From Erwinia mallotivora (GTDB taxonomy: Bacteria; Pseudomonadota; Gammaproteobacteria; Enterobacterales; Enterobacteriaceae), in assembly GCF_000590885.1 (NCBI RefSeq), contig NZ_JFHN01000054.1:1-61557 (forward strand): 61,557 nucleotides of DNA, read 5' to 3'. The translations under genes and the position numbers were made by a program. Numbering within the stretch: the first letter of the stretch is position 1; each line of letters opens with the position of its first letter. Shown here in pieces: positions 22,588-32,633 of this stretch. Below the pieces are notes generated by a model that made no database searches, had not been told where the DNA came from, and saw nothing but the letters and a program-made list of their open reading frames with translations.

Positions 22588-24858
22588 TCAGGCTTCGGTT
22601 TCACGCAGATTCTGCGCCGCCTTCACCATGTTAGCCAGAGCCTGGCGGGTTTCCGTCCAGCCACGGGTTTTAAGACCGCAGTCGGGGTTAACCCACAGAC
22701 GCTCCACTGGGATACGCTTCGCAGCTTTGCGCAGCAATGCTTCAATCCACGCCACATCCGGCACATTTGGTGAGTGAATATCGTACACCCCCGGGCCAAT
22801 TTCATTTGGATACTCAAACTGTTCAAATGACTCCAGCAGCTCCATGTCAGACCTGGAGGTCTCAATGGTGATGACATCGGCATCCAGCGCCGCAATGGAA
22901 TCCATGATGTCATTAAATTCGCAGTAACACATATGGGTATGGATCTGCGTGTCGTCCCGTGCCACAGCGGCATTCAGGCGGAAGGCATCGACGGCCCATT
23001 CCAGGTACGCGGCCCAGTCTGACTGACGCAGCGGCAAACCTTCACGCAGGGCCGGTTCATCAATCTGGATAATGCCAATACCTGCTTTTTCAAGGTCTTC
23101 CACTTCATCACGCAGCGCCAGCGCAATCTGCTTAGCGATGGTTTCACGGGAAACATCTTCGCGGGGGAATGACCAGCACAGAATGGTCACCGGACCGGTC
23201 AGCATGCCTTTTACCGGTTTGTCGGTCAGTGACTGCGCATATTTCGCCCACTCAACGGTAATCGCCTGCGGGCGGCTGATGTCACCAATAATCACCGGCG
23301 GTTTCACACAGCGGGAGCCGTAACTCTGCACCCAGCCATTTTGGGTAAAAGCAAAACCATCCAGGTTCTCACCAAAATATTCCACCATGTCATTACGTTC
23401 AGCTTCACCATGTACCAGCACATCAAGCCCCAGTCGCTCCTGCTCAGTAATCGCCTGCCTGATATGTTCGGCAATGCCGGTGCGGTAGTGGTTGCCATCC
23501 AGACGCCCCTGTTTAAAGTCCAGCCGCAGGCCACGGATCTCGGTAGTCTGTGGGAAAGAACCAATGGTGGTGGTCGGCCATGCTGGCAAGCGGAATCGCT
23601 CACGCTGAGCCTGGGCACGCACGGCATAGCTACTGTCACGCTGGCTGTCTCTGGCAGTGATGCCGGCCAGCCGTTTGGCCACATCGGCATTGTGTACCCT
23701 GCCCGAATGACGGCGGGCGCGAATGGGTGCGCTCCAGGCCTCCAGAGAGTGTGGATCGTTGTTATTCAGTGCATTGCTAAGCAGGGACAACTCCGCACAT
23801 TTTTGCAACGCAAAAGCGAACCAGCTTTTTACTTCATCATCCAGGCGGGTTTCGGCGCTCAGATCGATTGGGCTGTGTAACAATGAACAGGAGGAACCGA
23901 TCCACAGCTGCCGCCGCTGAGCGGTTAACGGTTGCAGGCGTTCAAACCAGCTGCTCAGATCGGCACGCCAGACGTTGCGGCCATTAATCACGCCAACAGA
24001 GAGCAACCAGTCGGACGGGATGCGGGTATTGAGAACCGTGATATCATCCTTACCATGAACCAGATCAACATGCAGTCCCTGCACCGGCAGCGTGCGGATA
24101 GTGTCGATGTTGGTGGCGGCACTGTCAAAATAGGTGGTCAGCAGTAATTTAACTTTACCCTGCAACGTATCGTAGGCGGGTTTGAACGCCGCCAGCCAGT
24201 CTTGTGGCAGTTCCAGAACCAGAGCGGGTTCATCAATCTGAACCCACTCAATGTCACGCTGCGCCAGTTCAGACAGCAGCTGCTGATAAACCGGCAGAAT
24301 GTCTTTCAACAGGCTGAGGCGATCAAATTGCTCACCTTTCACTTTGCCAAGCCACAGCCAGGTAACCGGCCCCAGCAGAACCGGTTTTACTTTATGACCC
24401 AGTGCCAGTGCTTCATCCACCTCTTCCAGAATCTGCGTCCAGGTCAGTTTAAATTGTTGGCCTTTAGTAAACTCTGGCACCATGTAGTGATAGTTTGTAT
24501 TAAACCATTTGGTCATTTCAGCCGCCGCCGCTGGCTCACCGGTTGGTGCGCGGCCACGACCAATACGAAATAAGGTATCCAGATCGACAGAACCATCTTT
24601 ATTCTGGTGACGGGCAGGCACATTGCCCAGCAGCAGGCTGGTTGTCAGTACATGATCGTACCAGGCGAAATCGCCAACCGGTACCAGATCAACACCAGCA
24701 TCCCGCTGTTGCTGCCAGTGACGGGCGCGTAGTTCGCGGCCAACAGCCAGCAGCTCTTGCTGAGTGCTGTTACCCGCCCAGTAACTCTCCTGGGCTTTTT
24801 TCAGTTCGCGGTGCAGGCCAACACGGGGGAAGCCGAGCGTATGATTCAGAATGGTCAT
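22588..24858 (-). CDS. metE: Cobalamin-independent methionine synthase MetE
   Basis: Transfers the methyl group of 5-methyltetrahydropteroyltriglutamate to homocysteine without B12, the last step of methionine synthesis. The 756 residues (753 in E. coli) form two TIM barrels. Zinc/homocysteine ligands are seen in HTHMCYCEF and in [11 protein letters not shown] near the C-terminus. The N-terminal [13 protein letters not shown] is diagnostic. It is divergent from its activator gene metR, with MetJ boxes between them. Confidence 0.98.
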   Translation of the reverse strand: MTILNHTLGFPRVGLHRELKKAQESYWAGNSTQQELLAVGRELRARHWQQQRDAGVDLVPVGDFAWYDHVLTTSLLLGNVPARHQNKDGSVDLDTLFRIGRGRAPTGEPAAAAEMTKWFNTNYHYMVPEFTKGQQFKLTWTQILEEVDEALALGHKVKPVLLGPVTWLWLGKVKGEQFDRLSLLKDILPVYQQLLSELAQRDIEWVQIDEPALVLELPQDWLAAFKPAYDTLQGKVKLLLTTYFDSAATNIDTIRTLPVQGLHVDLVHGKDDITVLNTRIPSDWLLSVGVINGRNVWRADLSSWFERLQPLTAQRRQLWIGSSCSLLHSPIDLSAETRLDDEVKSWFAFALQKCAELSLLSNALNNNDPHSLEAWSAPIRARRHSGRVHNADVAKRLAGITARDSQRDSSYAVRAQAQRERFRLPAWPTTTIGSFPQTTEIRGLRLDFKQGRLDGNHYRTGIAEHIRQAITEQERLGLDVLVHGEAERNDMVEYFGENLDGFAFTQNGWVQSYGSRCVKPPVIIGDISRPQAITVEWAKYAQSLTDKPVKGMLTGPVTILCWSFPREDVSRETIAKQIALALRDEVEDLEKAGIGIIQIDEPALREGLPLRQSDWAAYLEWAVDAFRLNAAVARDDTQIHTHMCYCEFNDIMDSIAALDADVITIETSRSDMELLESFEQFEYPNEIGPGVYDIHSPNVPDVAWIEALLRKAAKRIPVERLWVNPDCGLKTRGWTETRQALANMVKAAQNLRETEA

Positions 24859-24905
24859 CAGTTCTTTCCTCAGTTACAGCCCGTCTTCATGTTTACCGGG
24901 CTTTT

Positions 24906-24929
24906 AGACGTCCAGATGTTTACACATCT
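24906..24929. promoter_or_regulatory. Three tandem MetJ (met) boxes between metE and metR
   Basis: AGACGTCC, AGATGTTT and ACACATCT are three adjacent 8-mers resembling the MetJ box consensus AGACGTCT. They sit in the 135-bp divergent region, where S-adenosylmethionine-bound MetJ would repress metE and metR. A MetR site (TGAA-N5-TTCA type) was not clear enough to place. Confidence 0.85.
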
Positions 24930-24993
24930 ATAATCCGCAGGTACTGTATTCACCACAAGCGCAATTTGTTCATTGTCGATGTGAAGGACTCTC

Positions 24994-25932
24994 ATGATCG
25001 AACTTAAACACCTGCGGACGTTGCAGGCTCTGCGAAATACGGGTTCGCTGGCGGCGGCGGCGGCCCAGCTGCATCAGACGCAATCCGCCTTATCTCATCA
25101 GTTCAGCGACCTGGAACAGCGTCTGGGCTTTCGTTTATTCGTCCGTAAAAGCCAGCCCCTGCGTTTCACCCCGCAGGGCGATATTCTGCTTCAGCTTGCT
25201 GAACAGGTGCTGCCACAGATCCAGCATGCGCTTCAGGCCTGCCATGAGCCGCACCAGGCCACGCTGCGTATTGCTATCGAATGCCACAGTTGCATTCAGT
25301 GGTTAACCCCGGCACTGAATAACTTCCGCCAGAGCTGGCCGCAGGTGGTGATGGACTTTAAATCCGGGGTTACTTTTGATCCCCAGCCTGCGCTACAGCA
25401 GGGCGACCTGGACGTGGTGCTGACCTCCGATATTTTGCCGCGTAGCGGCCTGTTCTATTCGCCGATGTTTGACTACGAAGTCCGCCTGGTGCTGGCGACC
25501 GACCATCCTCTGGCGCAGATCGGTCATATTTCACCTGAAGATCTTGCTGATGAAGTGCTGATGATTTATCCGGTACAACGTCAGCGTCTGGATATCTGGC
25601 GTCATTTTCTGCAACCCGCAGGCGTCAGTCCGGCGCTGAAAAGTGTCGATAACACACTCCTGCTGATTCAGATGGTCTCTGCCGGAATGGGCATTGCGGC
25701 CCTGCCACATTGGGTGGTGGAAAGTTTTGAACATCAGGGACTGGTGGTGACAAAAACGCTGGGTGGCGGCTTGTGGAGCCGTTTATACGCGGCGGTTCGC
25801 GACGGCGAACAGCGCCAGGCCGTGCTCGACGCTTTTATTCGTTCAGCCCGTCAACATGCCTGTGAACATCTGCCAGGCGTCAGAGATGCCTCCCAGCCCG
25901 GCACGCCGCTACCTACTTCTTCACCACTTTGA
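24994..25932 (+). CDS. metR: LysR-type regulator MetR
   Basis: Homocysteine-responsive LysR-family activator of metE and metH. The N-terminal winged helix-turn-helix begins [19 protein letters not shown], with [19 protein letters not shown] as recognition region, followed by a periplasmic-binding-protein-like effector domain. It has 312 residues, close to E. coli MetR (317). It is divergently transcribed from metE. In E. coli bioP (yigM) follows directly; here yehS and a small peptide gene come first. Confidence 0.97.
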   Translation: MIELKHLRTLQALRNTGSLAAAAAQLHQTQSALSHQFSDLEQRLGFRLFVRKSQPLRFTPQGDILLQLAEQVLPQIQHALQACHEPHQATLRIAIECHSCIQWLTPALNNFRQSWPQVVMDFKSGVTFDPQPALQQGDLDVVLTSDILPRSGLFYSPMFDYEVRLVLATDHPLAQIGHISPEDLADEVLMIYPVQRQRLDIWRHFLQPAGVSPALKSVDNTLLLIQMVSAGMGIAALPHWVVESFEHQGLVVTKTLGGGLWSRLYAAVRDGEQRQAVLDAFIRSARQHACEHLPGVRDASQPGTPLPTSSPL

Positions 25933-26028
25933 AACCGCTGCCAGCGCTGTGCTGGCGGTTTCCACTGGTTATGCAGCCATTTGTCTCTATAATGCGCCGG
26001 ATGCCACTTGTTTTCTGATGAGAATTTT

Positions 26029-26508
26029 ATGACTAACAACGACGTCCTGCGCAGCGTGCGCTACATGCTGAAGCTGAATGATGCCCAGATGGTCGCCATT
26101 CTTGCCCTGGCAGAAAGCCAGGTTAACGAAGCAGAGATGGGGAGCTTCCTGAAAAAGGAAGATGAAGCAGGTTTTCGCCCCTGTCCGGATGTGATTATGG
26201 GCTACTTTTTAAACGGTCTGATATTTCAGCGCCGTGGCAAAAGTGAAGATGCTCCGGTGCCATCAATTGAACGTAAGATGACCAATAATATTATTATGAA
26301 AAAACTTCGCGTGGCCTTCGATCTGAAAACCACCGATATTATTGAAACGCTCAAACTGGCAGATTTCGCTGTTGGTCAGTCCGAAATTGGCGCAATTTTC
26401 CGTAAGCCCGGCCATAAAAATTATCGTGATTGCGGCGACCAGATATTGCGTAATTTTCTGAAAGGGATGACTTTAAAACTACGCCCACCCGTATCAAAAA
26501 ATAATTAA
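26029..26508 (+). CDS. yehS: DUF1456 family protein YehS
   Basis: 159-residue DUF1456 protein, similar over its whole length to E. coli YehS (156). It contains two repeats of the domain, each with an R(K/R)xxxxF-type segment: FLKKEDEAGFRPCPD and IFRKPGHKNYRDCGD. Function is unknown. I start at MTNNDVLRSVRYML; an in-frame TTG seven codons upstream lacks a better ribosome site. In E. coli yehS maps elsewhere, so its place beside metR is a lineage-specific arrangement. A terminator-like hairpin follows the stop. Confidence 0.9.
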   Translation: MTNNDVLRSVRYMLKLNDAQMVAILALAESQVNEAEMGSFLKKEDEAGFRPCPDVIMGYFLNGLIFQRRGKSEDAPVPSIERKMTNNIIMKKLRVAFDLKTTDIIETLKLADFAVGQSEIGAIFRKPGHKNYRDCGDQILRNFLKGMTLKLRPPVSKNN

Positions 26509-26514
26509 CTATCG

Positions 26515-26537
26515 GGCGACATTAGTGTCGCCATTAA
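26515..26537 (+). terminator. Terminator-like hairpin after yehS
   Basis: GGCGACA-TTAG-TGTCGCC is a 7-bp stem with a tetraloop 7 bp after the yehS stop, followed by ATTAA. The tail has few T residues, so efficiency is uncertain. Confidence 0.6.
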
Positions 26538-26616
26538 ATTTAATACATCCAGAAAAAGTGAAATATAAAAATAATAATATATTAACTCCCGCCCTGAAAA
26601 TAAAAAACTTTAATTA

Positions 26617-26645
26617 TTGACAATATAATTGTGCAGAAGCAGAAT
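26617..26645 (+). promoter_or_regulatory. Candidate promoter of the double-glycine-leader peptide gene
   Basis: TTGACA (26617-26622) with a 17-bp spacer reaches CAGAAT (26640-26645). A perfect TATAAT (26624-26629) lies immediately after the -35-like hexamer and could be the -10 of an alternative start. The DNA here is strongly AT-rich. The two readings put the transcript start at about 26652 or 26636. Confidence 0.45.
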
Positions 26646-26651
26646 TATTGC

Positions 26652-26677
26652 CGGAGATATTCTCCGTTATTTTTTTG
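26652..26677 (+). terminator. Hairpin plus T-run in the 5' region of the peptide gene
   Basis: CGGAGA-TAT-TCTCCG followed by TTATTTTTTT has the form of an intrinsic terminator. It sits between the candidate promoter and the ribosome site (AAAGGA, about 26681), 18 bp before the peptide start. It could be an attenuator, or the end of an upstream transcript. Confidence 0.6.
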
Positions 26678-26694
26678 TATAAAGGATATACATT

Positions 26695-26943
26695 ATGAAA
26701 GAATTAAACGCTGCACAAATTATGGAAGTCAGTGGCGCAGGGAAAATCCAGGATGGAGTTTCCAGCTGGTACGGCTCGCTTTTCTCCGGAATTTTTAAAC
26801 TCACCTCTTCTTTTTCCAGTGCGTTAGGCGCGACTGAAGAAGCTGCAAAAACAAATGGCGAAGAGCTGGGTAGCAAAATTGGTGCGAAAATTGAAGACGC
26901 AATCAGCACATGGGTTGATCAACTCAGTGCGCTGATAAAATAA
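26695..26943 (+). CDS. Small bacteriocin-like peptide precursor with double-glycine-type leader
   Basis: 82-residue ORF with a good ribosome site (AAAGGA). The N-terminus MKELNAAQIMEVSGA has the form of class II microcin/bacteriocin leaders (MRELxxxEIxxVSGG/A). These are cut after the GA or GG by a C39-peptidase ABC exporter. Predicted cleavage after A15 leaves a 67-residue, cysteine-free product with one hydrophobic, Ser/Phe-rich stretch (about 24-44) and an amphipathic C-terminal helix containing GSKIGAKIEDA. No exporter or immunity gene is visible in the window. The gene sits alone between yehS and bioP in AT-rich DNA. A secreted antibacterial or signalling peptide is inferred from the leader only. 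Confidence 0.72.
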   Translation: MKELNAAQIMEVSGAGKIQDGVSSWYGSLFSGIFKLTSSFSSALGATEEAAKTNGEELGSKIGAKIEDAISTWVDQLSALIK

Positions 26944-26964
26944 AACGCCCCTGATTTAATACGT

Positions 26965-26991
26965 AATGCCGGAAAAAACATTTCCGGCATT
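26965..26991. terminator. Bidirectional terminator between the peptide gene and bioP
   Basis: AATGCCGGAAA-AAACA-TTTCCGGCATT is an 11-bp perfect stem between two convergent genes, with A-rich and T-rich flanks that suit termination from either side. Confidence 0.8.
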
Positions 26992-27006
26992 TATAACATT
27001 GCAGAA

Positions 27007-27861
27007 TCAGCTTCTTTTTATTATCCACTGCCGGTGCACCCACAGCGAGGCAAAGATGACCGCAGAACCAATAATAAAACTCGGCCAGTGTGGTTTTTGT
27101 TGCCAGATAGCCAGATTAACCAACAAACCTGCCGGCACATGCATGTTATTCATAATTCCCAGGGTTCCTGCATCAACCTGCGTTGAGCCGTAGTTCCACA
27201 TAAAATAACCTAAACCCGATGCCGCCACGCCAAGCCAGATTAGTATGCCCCACTGGAATGTGGTGGTGGGTAATTTATTGGGATTACCCCACAACAGCCA
27301 GGCAATAACCGCGACCACCGCCGCACCAATATAAAACCACGCAAAAGCGGTATGCTGTGGCACGGGCCGGGTTTCCTGGAGACGCTTATAACCCACCATT
27401 CCCACGGCAAAGCAGATATTTGCCAGCTGCACCAGCATCAAACCAAACCAGAAGTGATCGCTGACTTTGTCATAGCGAATGATTGCCGCCCCCGCCACCG
27501 CAAGCAGGGCGCTGACCAGGTAGCCAAAGCGGATACCACGACCACTGAGCAGATCATAAATCAGCGTAATATAGAGCGGCGTCATCACGGTGAACAACAA
27601 CAGCTCAGATACGCTCAGGTAAAGATAGGCCTGGAAACTGATCAGATACATGATCCCCAGTTGCAAAGCGCCCACCGCCATATAGAGCAACAGAGTAGAG
27701 GCACGATAACCGCGCCAGCGCAGAAAGGGTAAAAACACCGCAGCCGCCAGTAGCAGACGGATTAACACCGAGAATACCGTGTCCACCTGTCCCGCCAGAT
27801 ATTCGCCTATCAGGCTGAATGAAAATGCCCACAATATTGTGGTGACAATCAGTAACGTCAC
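27007..27861 (-). CDS. bioP: Biotin transporter BioP (YigM), EamA family
   Basis: Ten-helix EamA/DMT-type permease, 284 residues, near-identical in pattern to E. coli YigM/BioP, the biotin importer. Examples are ILWAFSFSLIGEYLAG at the start and MNNMHVPAGLLVNLAIW near the end. It ends about 15 residues before the E. coli protein. In E. coli it directly follows metR; here it is separated by yehS and the peptide gene and is transcribed towards them. A BirA-type operator was not searched for successfully. Confidence 0.93.
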   Translation of the reverse strand: MTLLIVTTILWAFSFSLIGEYLAGQVDTVFSVLIRLLLAAAVFLPFLRWRGYRASTLLLYMAVGALQLGIMYLISFQAYLYLSVSELLLFTVMTPLYITLIYDLLSGRGIRFGYLVSALLAVAGAAIIRYDKVSDHFWFGLMLVQLANICFAVGMVGYKRLQETRPVPQHTAFAWFYIGAAVVAVIAWLLWGNPNKLPTTTFQWGILIWLGVAASGLGYFMWNYGSTQVDAGTLGIMNNMHVPAGLLVNLAIWQQKPHWPSFIIGSAVIFASLWVHRQWIIKRS

Positions 27862-28227
27862 AATCAGAAACTCTGCTAAGAAATGAGGCTCCAGTGTAAC
27901 GAAGTTCGGCGAACGACAGGGAAATTTCTGGTTTACAATTGATTAATAAGCAATCAGATTGTTTTCATTTCTGTTTTTGAGAAAACAGTAAACGTTGCTG
28001 AACCGGAATCAGCCTCCGCAGAACAGCAGCTGTCGCACCGATCGGGCCTGTAAAAATGTTTTGTCATAAAAATGTAACATTTGCGTAGCTGTTCACACTC
28101 CCTCCTGGAATTTGCCCTTATCCTCTGCGCCGAAACCAACACATCGTGTTACCCGCCTGGATATTCAGTTTCCGTCCCACGCCAGCTGGCGTGAACAGAG
28201 AAATAAACTGCGCCATTGGAGGCCGCC
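27862..28227 (+). promoter_or_regulatory. Divergent control region between bioP and glpT
   Basis: This 366-bp gap holds the promoters of bioP (minus) and glpT (plus). A possible CRP site, TGCGT-AGCTGT-TCACA (28082-28097), matches eight of ten core bases and would fit the known cAMP-CRP control of glpTQ. A 7-bp hairpin, CTGTTTT-TGAG-AAAACAG, lies at 27971-27988. A GTTCGGCGAAC palindrome near 27904 recalls a GlpR half-operator but is not convincing. Confidence 0.4.
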
Positions 28228-29574
28228 ATGATCACTATTTTTAAACCTGCGCCACATCGACCGCCAGTTGACGCCCGACACGTCGATCCGCTGTATCGCA
28301 AACTTCGCTGGCAAATTTTTATCGGCATCTTCTTCGGCTATGCCGCCTACTATCTGGTACGCAAAAATTTTGCCCTTGCCATGCCTTACCTGGTGGAGCA
28401 GGGATTTTCGCGCGGCGATCTTGGATTTGCGCTTTCCGGCATCTCCCTCGCTTACGGCTTTTCTAAATTTATTATGGGTTCCGTTTCAGACCGTTCTAAT
28501 CCCCGCATTTTTCTGCCTGCCGGTTTAATCCTTGCCGCTGCCGTGATGTTGTTGATGGGATTTGTCCCCTGGGCCACGTCCGGCATCATGATTATGTTTG
28601 TATTACTGTTTTTGTGTGGCTGGTTTCAGGGTATGGGCTGGCCTCCCTGTGGCAGAACCATGGTCCACTGGTGGTCAAAAAAAGAGCGCGGCAGCATCGT
28701 CTCGGTGTGGAATTGTGCGCACAACGTCGGAGGCGGCCTTCCTCCCCTGCTGTTTTTGCTGGGTATGGCCTGGTTTAACGACTGGAAAGCCGCGCTCTAT
28801 ATGCCCGCATTTGCCGCCATCGTGGTGGCAATAATCGTCGGTGTATTGATGCGTGATACGCCACAATCCTGCGGCCTGCCGCCGATTGAAGAGTATAAAC
28901 AGGATTTTCCGCCCGACTACGACGCAAAACATGAACAGGAACTGAGCGCAAAACAGATCTTTATGCAGTACATCCTGCCTAATAAGCTGCTGTGGTATAT
29001 CGCACTGGCTAACGTTTTCGTCTATCTGTTGCGTTACGGCATTCTCGACTGGTCCCCCACTTATCTGAAGGAAGTGAAGCATTTCACCCTGGATAAATCC
29101 TCATGGGCCTGGTTTCTTTATGAGTACGCCGGTATTCCCGGCACACTCCTATGCGGCTGGATGTCCGACCGTGTATTTCGGGGTAATCGCGGGGCAACCG
29201 GCGTCTTCTTTATGCTGCTGGTGACCGTCGCCACGGTGGTTTACTGGCTGAATCCGCCCGGTCACCCCGGCGTGGATATGGCCTGTATGATTGCGATCGG
29301 CTTTTTAATCTACGGCCCGGTGATGTTAATCGGCTTACATGCGCTGGAGCTGGCACCGAAAAAAGCCGCAGGAACGGCGGCGGGCTTTACCGGTTTATTT
29401 GGCTATCTGGGCGGGTCGGTCGCTGCCAGTACGCTCGTCGGCTACACCGTGGATTACTTTGGCTGGAACGGCGGATTTATCATCATGATCGCGGGCAGTA
29501 TTCTGTCGGTGCTACTGCTCATCCTCACCATGTTCAGTGAGAACAAACGTTCAGCGGAGAAAAATCATGCTTAG
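28228..29574 (+). CDS. glpT: Glycerol-3-phosphate:phosphate antiporter GlpT
   Basis: Major-facilitator antiporter of the inner membrane that imports sn-glycerol-3-phosphate in exchange for phosphate; it also admits fosfomycin. Highly similar to E. coli GlpT throughout, for example [19 protein letters not shown] with the substrate-binding Arg, and the [17 protein letters not shown] loop. The ATG at 28228 follows GGAGG and gives 448 residues; an in-frame TTG four codons upstream overlaps that site. It is followed by overlapping glpQ. In E. coli glpTQ lies opposite glpABC elsewhere, so the location beside bioP/yigL is unusual. Confidence 0.96.
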   Translation: MITIFKPAPHRPPVDARHVDPLYRKLRWQIFIGIFFGYAAYYLVRKNFALAMPYLVEQGFSRGDLGFALSGISLAYGFSKFIMGSVSDRSNPRIFLPAGLILAAAVMLLMGFVPWATSGIMIMFVLLFLCGWFQGMGWPPCGRTMVHWWSKKERGSIVSVWNCAHNVGGGLPPLLFLLGMAWFNDWKAALYMPAFAAIVVAIIVGVLMRDTPQSCGLPPIEEYKQDFPPDYDAKHEQELSAKQIFMQYILPNKLLWYIALANVFVYLLRYGILDWSPTYLKEVKHFTLDKSSWAWFLYEYAGIPGTLLCGWMSDRVFRGNRGATGVFFMLLVTVATVVYWLNPPGHPGVDMACMIAIGFLIYGPVMLIGLHALELAPKKAAGTAAGFTGLFGYLGGSVAASTLVGYTVDYFGWNGGFIIMIAGSILSVLLLILTMFSENKRSAEKNHA

Positions 29575-30616
29575 AATGCTGATATTAAGCTTTCTGACAG
29601 CGTCGTCGCTGTGTGTAATGGCGGCAGATACGGCAAAGCTGGTCATTGCACATCGCGGGGCCAGTGGCTATCTGCCGGAGCACACGCTGGAGGCTAAAGC
29701 GATGGCCTATGCTCAGGGGGCCGATTTCCTCGAACAGGATCTGGTGATGACCAGAGACGATCAGTTGGTGGTCCTGCACGACCACTATCTTGATCGGGTC
29801 ACCGACGTGGCCGAGCGCTACCCTGGTCGCGCCCGGCAGGATGGTCGTTTTTACGCCATCGACTTTACGCTGAAAGAAATTAAAGGTCTGAAGTTTACCG
29901 AAGGTTTTACGCTTGAAAATGGTCACAAAATCCAGACCTTTCCGGGCCGCTTTCCAATGGGTAAATCAGATTTTCATGTGCATACCTTTGCGGAAGAGAT
30001 CGAATTTATTCAGGGTTTAAATCACGCCACCGGCAAAAATGTGGGCATTTATCCTGAGATCAAAGCCCCGTGGTTTCACCGCCAGCAAGGTAAGGACATC
30101 TCCGCCAGGGTGCTGGATGTGCTGAAACAGTACGGCTACACCAGTAAAAGCGATCTTATTTACCTGCAATGTTTTGATTTTGATGAGCTGAAACGGATCA
30201 AAACGGAGCTGGAGCCACAGCGCGGAATGAATCTGAAGCTGGTGCAGCTGATTGCAAAAACAGAGTGGCAGGAGACCCGGCAACAACAGAACGGCAAGTG
30301 GGTTAATTACAGCTACGACTGGATGTTTAAACCCGGCGCGATGAAAATCCTGGCAAAATATGTCGATGGCGCAGGACCGGATTATCACATGCTGGTCAAC
30401 AAAGATTCGGCTACAGGGCGTGTTCACCTGACAGAAATGGTTAAAGAGGCGCATGAAAGCGGCCTGGTGGTGCATCCTTACACCGTCCGCGCCGATCAAT
30501 TACCTGACTGGGTTAACAATGTCGATCAACTCTACGAGGTGCTTTACCACAGGGCCGACGTGGACGGCCTGTTTACCGACTTCCCGGATAAAGCCGTGCA
30601 TTTCCTGCATCGCTGA
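29567..30616 (+). CDS. glpQ: Periplasmic glycerophosphodiester phosphodiesterase GlpQ
   Basis: Secreted Ca-dependent enzyme that hydrolyses glycerophosphodiesters to glycerol-3-phosphate and an alcohol, feeding GlpT. A signal peptide ([20 protein letters not shown]) precedes the TIM barrel, whose catalytic [14 protein letters not shown] and [13 protein letters not shown] motifs are clear. I chose the ATG at 29567, which overlaps the glpT end (CATGCTTAG), over an in-frame upstream start inside glpT; it gives 349 residues (358 in E. coli). Co-transcribed with glpT. Confidence 0.95.
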   Translation: MLRMLILSFLTASSLCVMAADTAKLVIAHRGASGYLPEHTLEAKAMAYAQGADFLEQDLVMTRDDQLVVLHDHYLDRVTDVAERYPGRARQDGRFYAIDFTLKEIKGLKFTEGFTLENGHKIQTFPGRFPMGKSDFHVHTFAEEIEFIQGLNHATGKNVGIYPEIKAPWFHRQQGKDISARVLDVLKQYGYTSKSDLIYLQCFDFDELKRIKTELEPQRGMNLKLVQLIAKTEWQETRQQQNGKWVNYSYDWMFKPGAMKILAKYVDGAGPDYHMLVNKDSATGRVHLTEMVKEAHESGLVVHPYTVRADQLPDWVNNVDQLYEVLYHRADVDGLFTDFPDKAVHFLHR

Positions 30617-30624
30617 AACCTTTA

Positions 30625-30643
30625 GCCCCGGCATGAGCGGGGC
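30625..30643. terminator. Hairpin between convergent glpQ and yigL
   Basis: GCCCCG-GCATGAG-CGGGGC lies 9 bp after the glpQ stop. A-rich sequence follows on the plus strand and TAAAGG on the minus strand, so it is a modest bidirectional terminator. Confidence 0.55.
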
Positions 30644-30656
30644 AAAAGGGTGATGT

Positions 30657-31457
30657 TCAGACGTTATACAGCTTGCGCAGGTAGTCCGGCACAGCGTTAT
30701 CAGCATTGCTGCCAATGACTTCCAGTTCCGGCAGTAAATCCTTCAACCGCTGATGCGCGTTGCTCATAATGCAACCTTTGCCCGCCATGTTCAGCATCTC
30801 TTTATCGTTCATGCCATCGCCAAAAGCGATGCAGTCCGCCAGGGAGTAGCCAAAAGAGTGCGCCACCGCATCCAGCGCATGTCCTTTAGAAACGCCACCC
30901 CCCATCACTTCCAGGCAGGTTGGCAGCGAAAAGCTGACGTTTACCCGATCGCCCCATCGGGCAACTAACGCCTCTTCCAGCGGGATCAATTTCTCTGCAT
31001 CGTTACAGGTGAAAAAAACCTTACTGATGCCATCAGTCGGCAGCGAGCCCGGCTCATAGATCTGGTAGTTAAAGTTGGATTCACAGAAAAAGTCCATCTC
31101 TTCAGGGCGATGGCGGTTCAGATACCACTCATCATCCCGATAAATATTGGTGAAAATGTCCGGATTGCTGTAGTGCATGGCATAGAGGTCGCGGGCGATA
31201 TCCTCATCGAGGTTATGGCTGAAAAACAGCTCTCCGGCCGTGTTGTGCACGCGCGCGCCGTTAGAGGTGATCATAAAAGCATCAATCCCCAGGCTGTCAC
31301 GCATCTGTGCGACATCAATATGGTGACGTCCGGTGGCAAAGATAAAATTTACCCCTTTACGGGTGAGCTGTTGCAGCGTTTCACGGGCATAAGAGGAGAG
31401 ACGGTGATTGGGGGATAACAGCGTGCCATCAAGATCGGAAGCAACAATAGGGTACAT
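30657..31457 (-). CDS. yigL: HAD-family sugar/pyridoxal phosphate phosphatase YigL
   Basis: Cof-type HAD phosphatase, 266 residues from the Met of MYPIVASDLDGTLLS, equal in length to E. coli YigL. That enzyme dephosphorylates sugar phosphates such as glucose-6-phosphate and also pyridoxal phosphate. The DxD nucleophile motif, FATGRHH, and the CIAFGDGMNDKEML metal motif are present. In E. coli yigL translation is raised by SgrS during sugar-phosphate stress from within the pldB-yigL transcript; pldB lies upstream here too. Confidence 0.94.
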   Translation of the reverse strand: MYPIVASDLDGTLLSPNHRLSSYARETLQQLTRKGVNFIFATGRHHIDVAQMRDSLGIDAFMITSNGARVHNTAGELFFSHNLDEDIARDLYAMHYSNPDIFTNIYRDDEWYLNRHRPEEMDFFCESNFNYQIYEPGSLPTDGISKVFFTCNDAEKLIPLEEALVARWGDRVNVSFSLPTCLEVMGGGVSKGHALDAVAHSFGYSLADCIAFGDGMNDKEMLNMAGKGCIMSNAHQRLKDLLPELEVIGSNADNAVPDYLRKLYNV

Positions 31458-31504
31458 AAAACCTCTGGTTAATTTTGTCAGCAAGGGCGTTCACTCCCTC
31501 GTTA

Positions 31505-32548
31505 TTAAGCCGTATCTGAGTGGTGCAAAGCGTGTCGCGCAAAAAAAGCCAGAATGGCCTCCAGCGCTTCGGTACGCATACTGTCTTTTTCAAATAAGAT
31601 CTCATGACGCGCACCGGCGATAACCTGCGGTTTTCCTCCTTCACAGGGCTGCCCTGCTGCGGTCATCGCCTGGCAGAACTGATCCTGGGCCAGGTTATCA
31701 ACGACTTTGTCTTCACCGGCCTGCAACAGCAGCAGCGGCGTGGAAATATCTTTTGCGGTAGTGAGAATACGTCTCCCTGCCTGAACACTCTCCCGCACCC
31801 AGTGCCAGGTTGGTCCCCCGACGCGAAGTCCGGGATCGTCTGCATAAAATCGCAGATTGCGGCGATAACGCTCACGGCTGTGAGTGAGCTGGTTGATGCT
31901 AAAAGGACGCGGCTGCCATTTTCCGGTGCCGACAGCATAGCCTTCCCGGAAAACGGGCCGTTTTTCAGCCCAGTCGAGGATTCGATGCGCCATCCACTGT
32001 GGCAAAGGCAGAGAAATACCAAACATCGGAGACGCCAGCACCGCAGCATCAAATGCTGACGGCTGCCTGGCAAGCATCAGCGTCAGTACAGCGCCTCCCA
32101 TTGAGTGGGCCAGTGCGTAACGCTGACGATAGGGTCGGCTGGCAATCTCCCGTTGATACAGCGTTTGCAGATCGTCAACGTAGTAATCAAATAACTCCAC
32201 ATGACCACGATGCGAATCCTGTAGTAAGCGACCGGATCGGCCCTGACCACGGTGATCAATAATCACCACATCATAGCCAGAATGAAACAGATCCCAGGCC
32301 AGTTCGGGGTATTTAACGTAACTTTCAATCCGTCCGGGACTGAGCAGAATAACTTTGTCATGTTGCGGAGAGATGAAGCGAGCGTAGCGAATCATTACGT
32401 TACCCACGCCGGTAAATTCTCCCTCCTGCCGTTGCCGCCAGAAGTCCAGCAGCGGGCCGCTGGCAAACGCCGCAAAGGCTTTTTCACGTCTGGCCCAGCC
32501 GTTATTCTGCTTTTCCACAGGCTTTACGTCTCCCAGCTTTCGAGCCAT
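31505..32548 (-). CDS. pldB: Lysophospholipase L2 PldB
   Basis: Alpha/beta hydrolase at the inner membrane that removes the remaining acyl chain of lysophospholipids. It has 347 residues (340 in E. coli). The serine nucleophile elbow is AHSMGGAVL, with [10 protein letters not shown] before it and the histidine in [13 protein letters not shown]. It is divergent from rhtB, whose start lies 85 bp away, and upstream of yigL on the same strand. Confidence 0.94.
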   Translation of the reverse strand: MARKLGDVKPVEKQNNGWARREKAFAAFASGPLLDFWRQRQEGEFTGVGNVMIRYARFISPQHDKVILLSPGRIESYVKYPELAWDLFHSGYDVVIIDHRGQGRSGRLLQDSHRGHVELFDYYVDDLQTLYQREIASRPYRQRYALAHSMGGAVLTLMLARQPSAFDAAVLASPMFGISLPLPQWMAHRILDWAEKRPVFREGYAVGTGKWQPRPFSINQLTHSRERYRRNLRFYADDPGLRVGGPTWHWVRESVQAGRRILTTAKDISTPLLLLQAGEDKVVDNLAQDQFCQAMTAAGQPCEGGKPQVIAGARHEILFEKDSMRTEALEAILAFFARHALHHSDTA

Positions 32549-32633
32549 GCGCCCCGCCCGCTTTCAGCCCGTAGCGCAACCGTCAACAATGGCGTATTGT
32601 GTCATACTTCTGCGCGTTCAGGGAGCGTTACCC

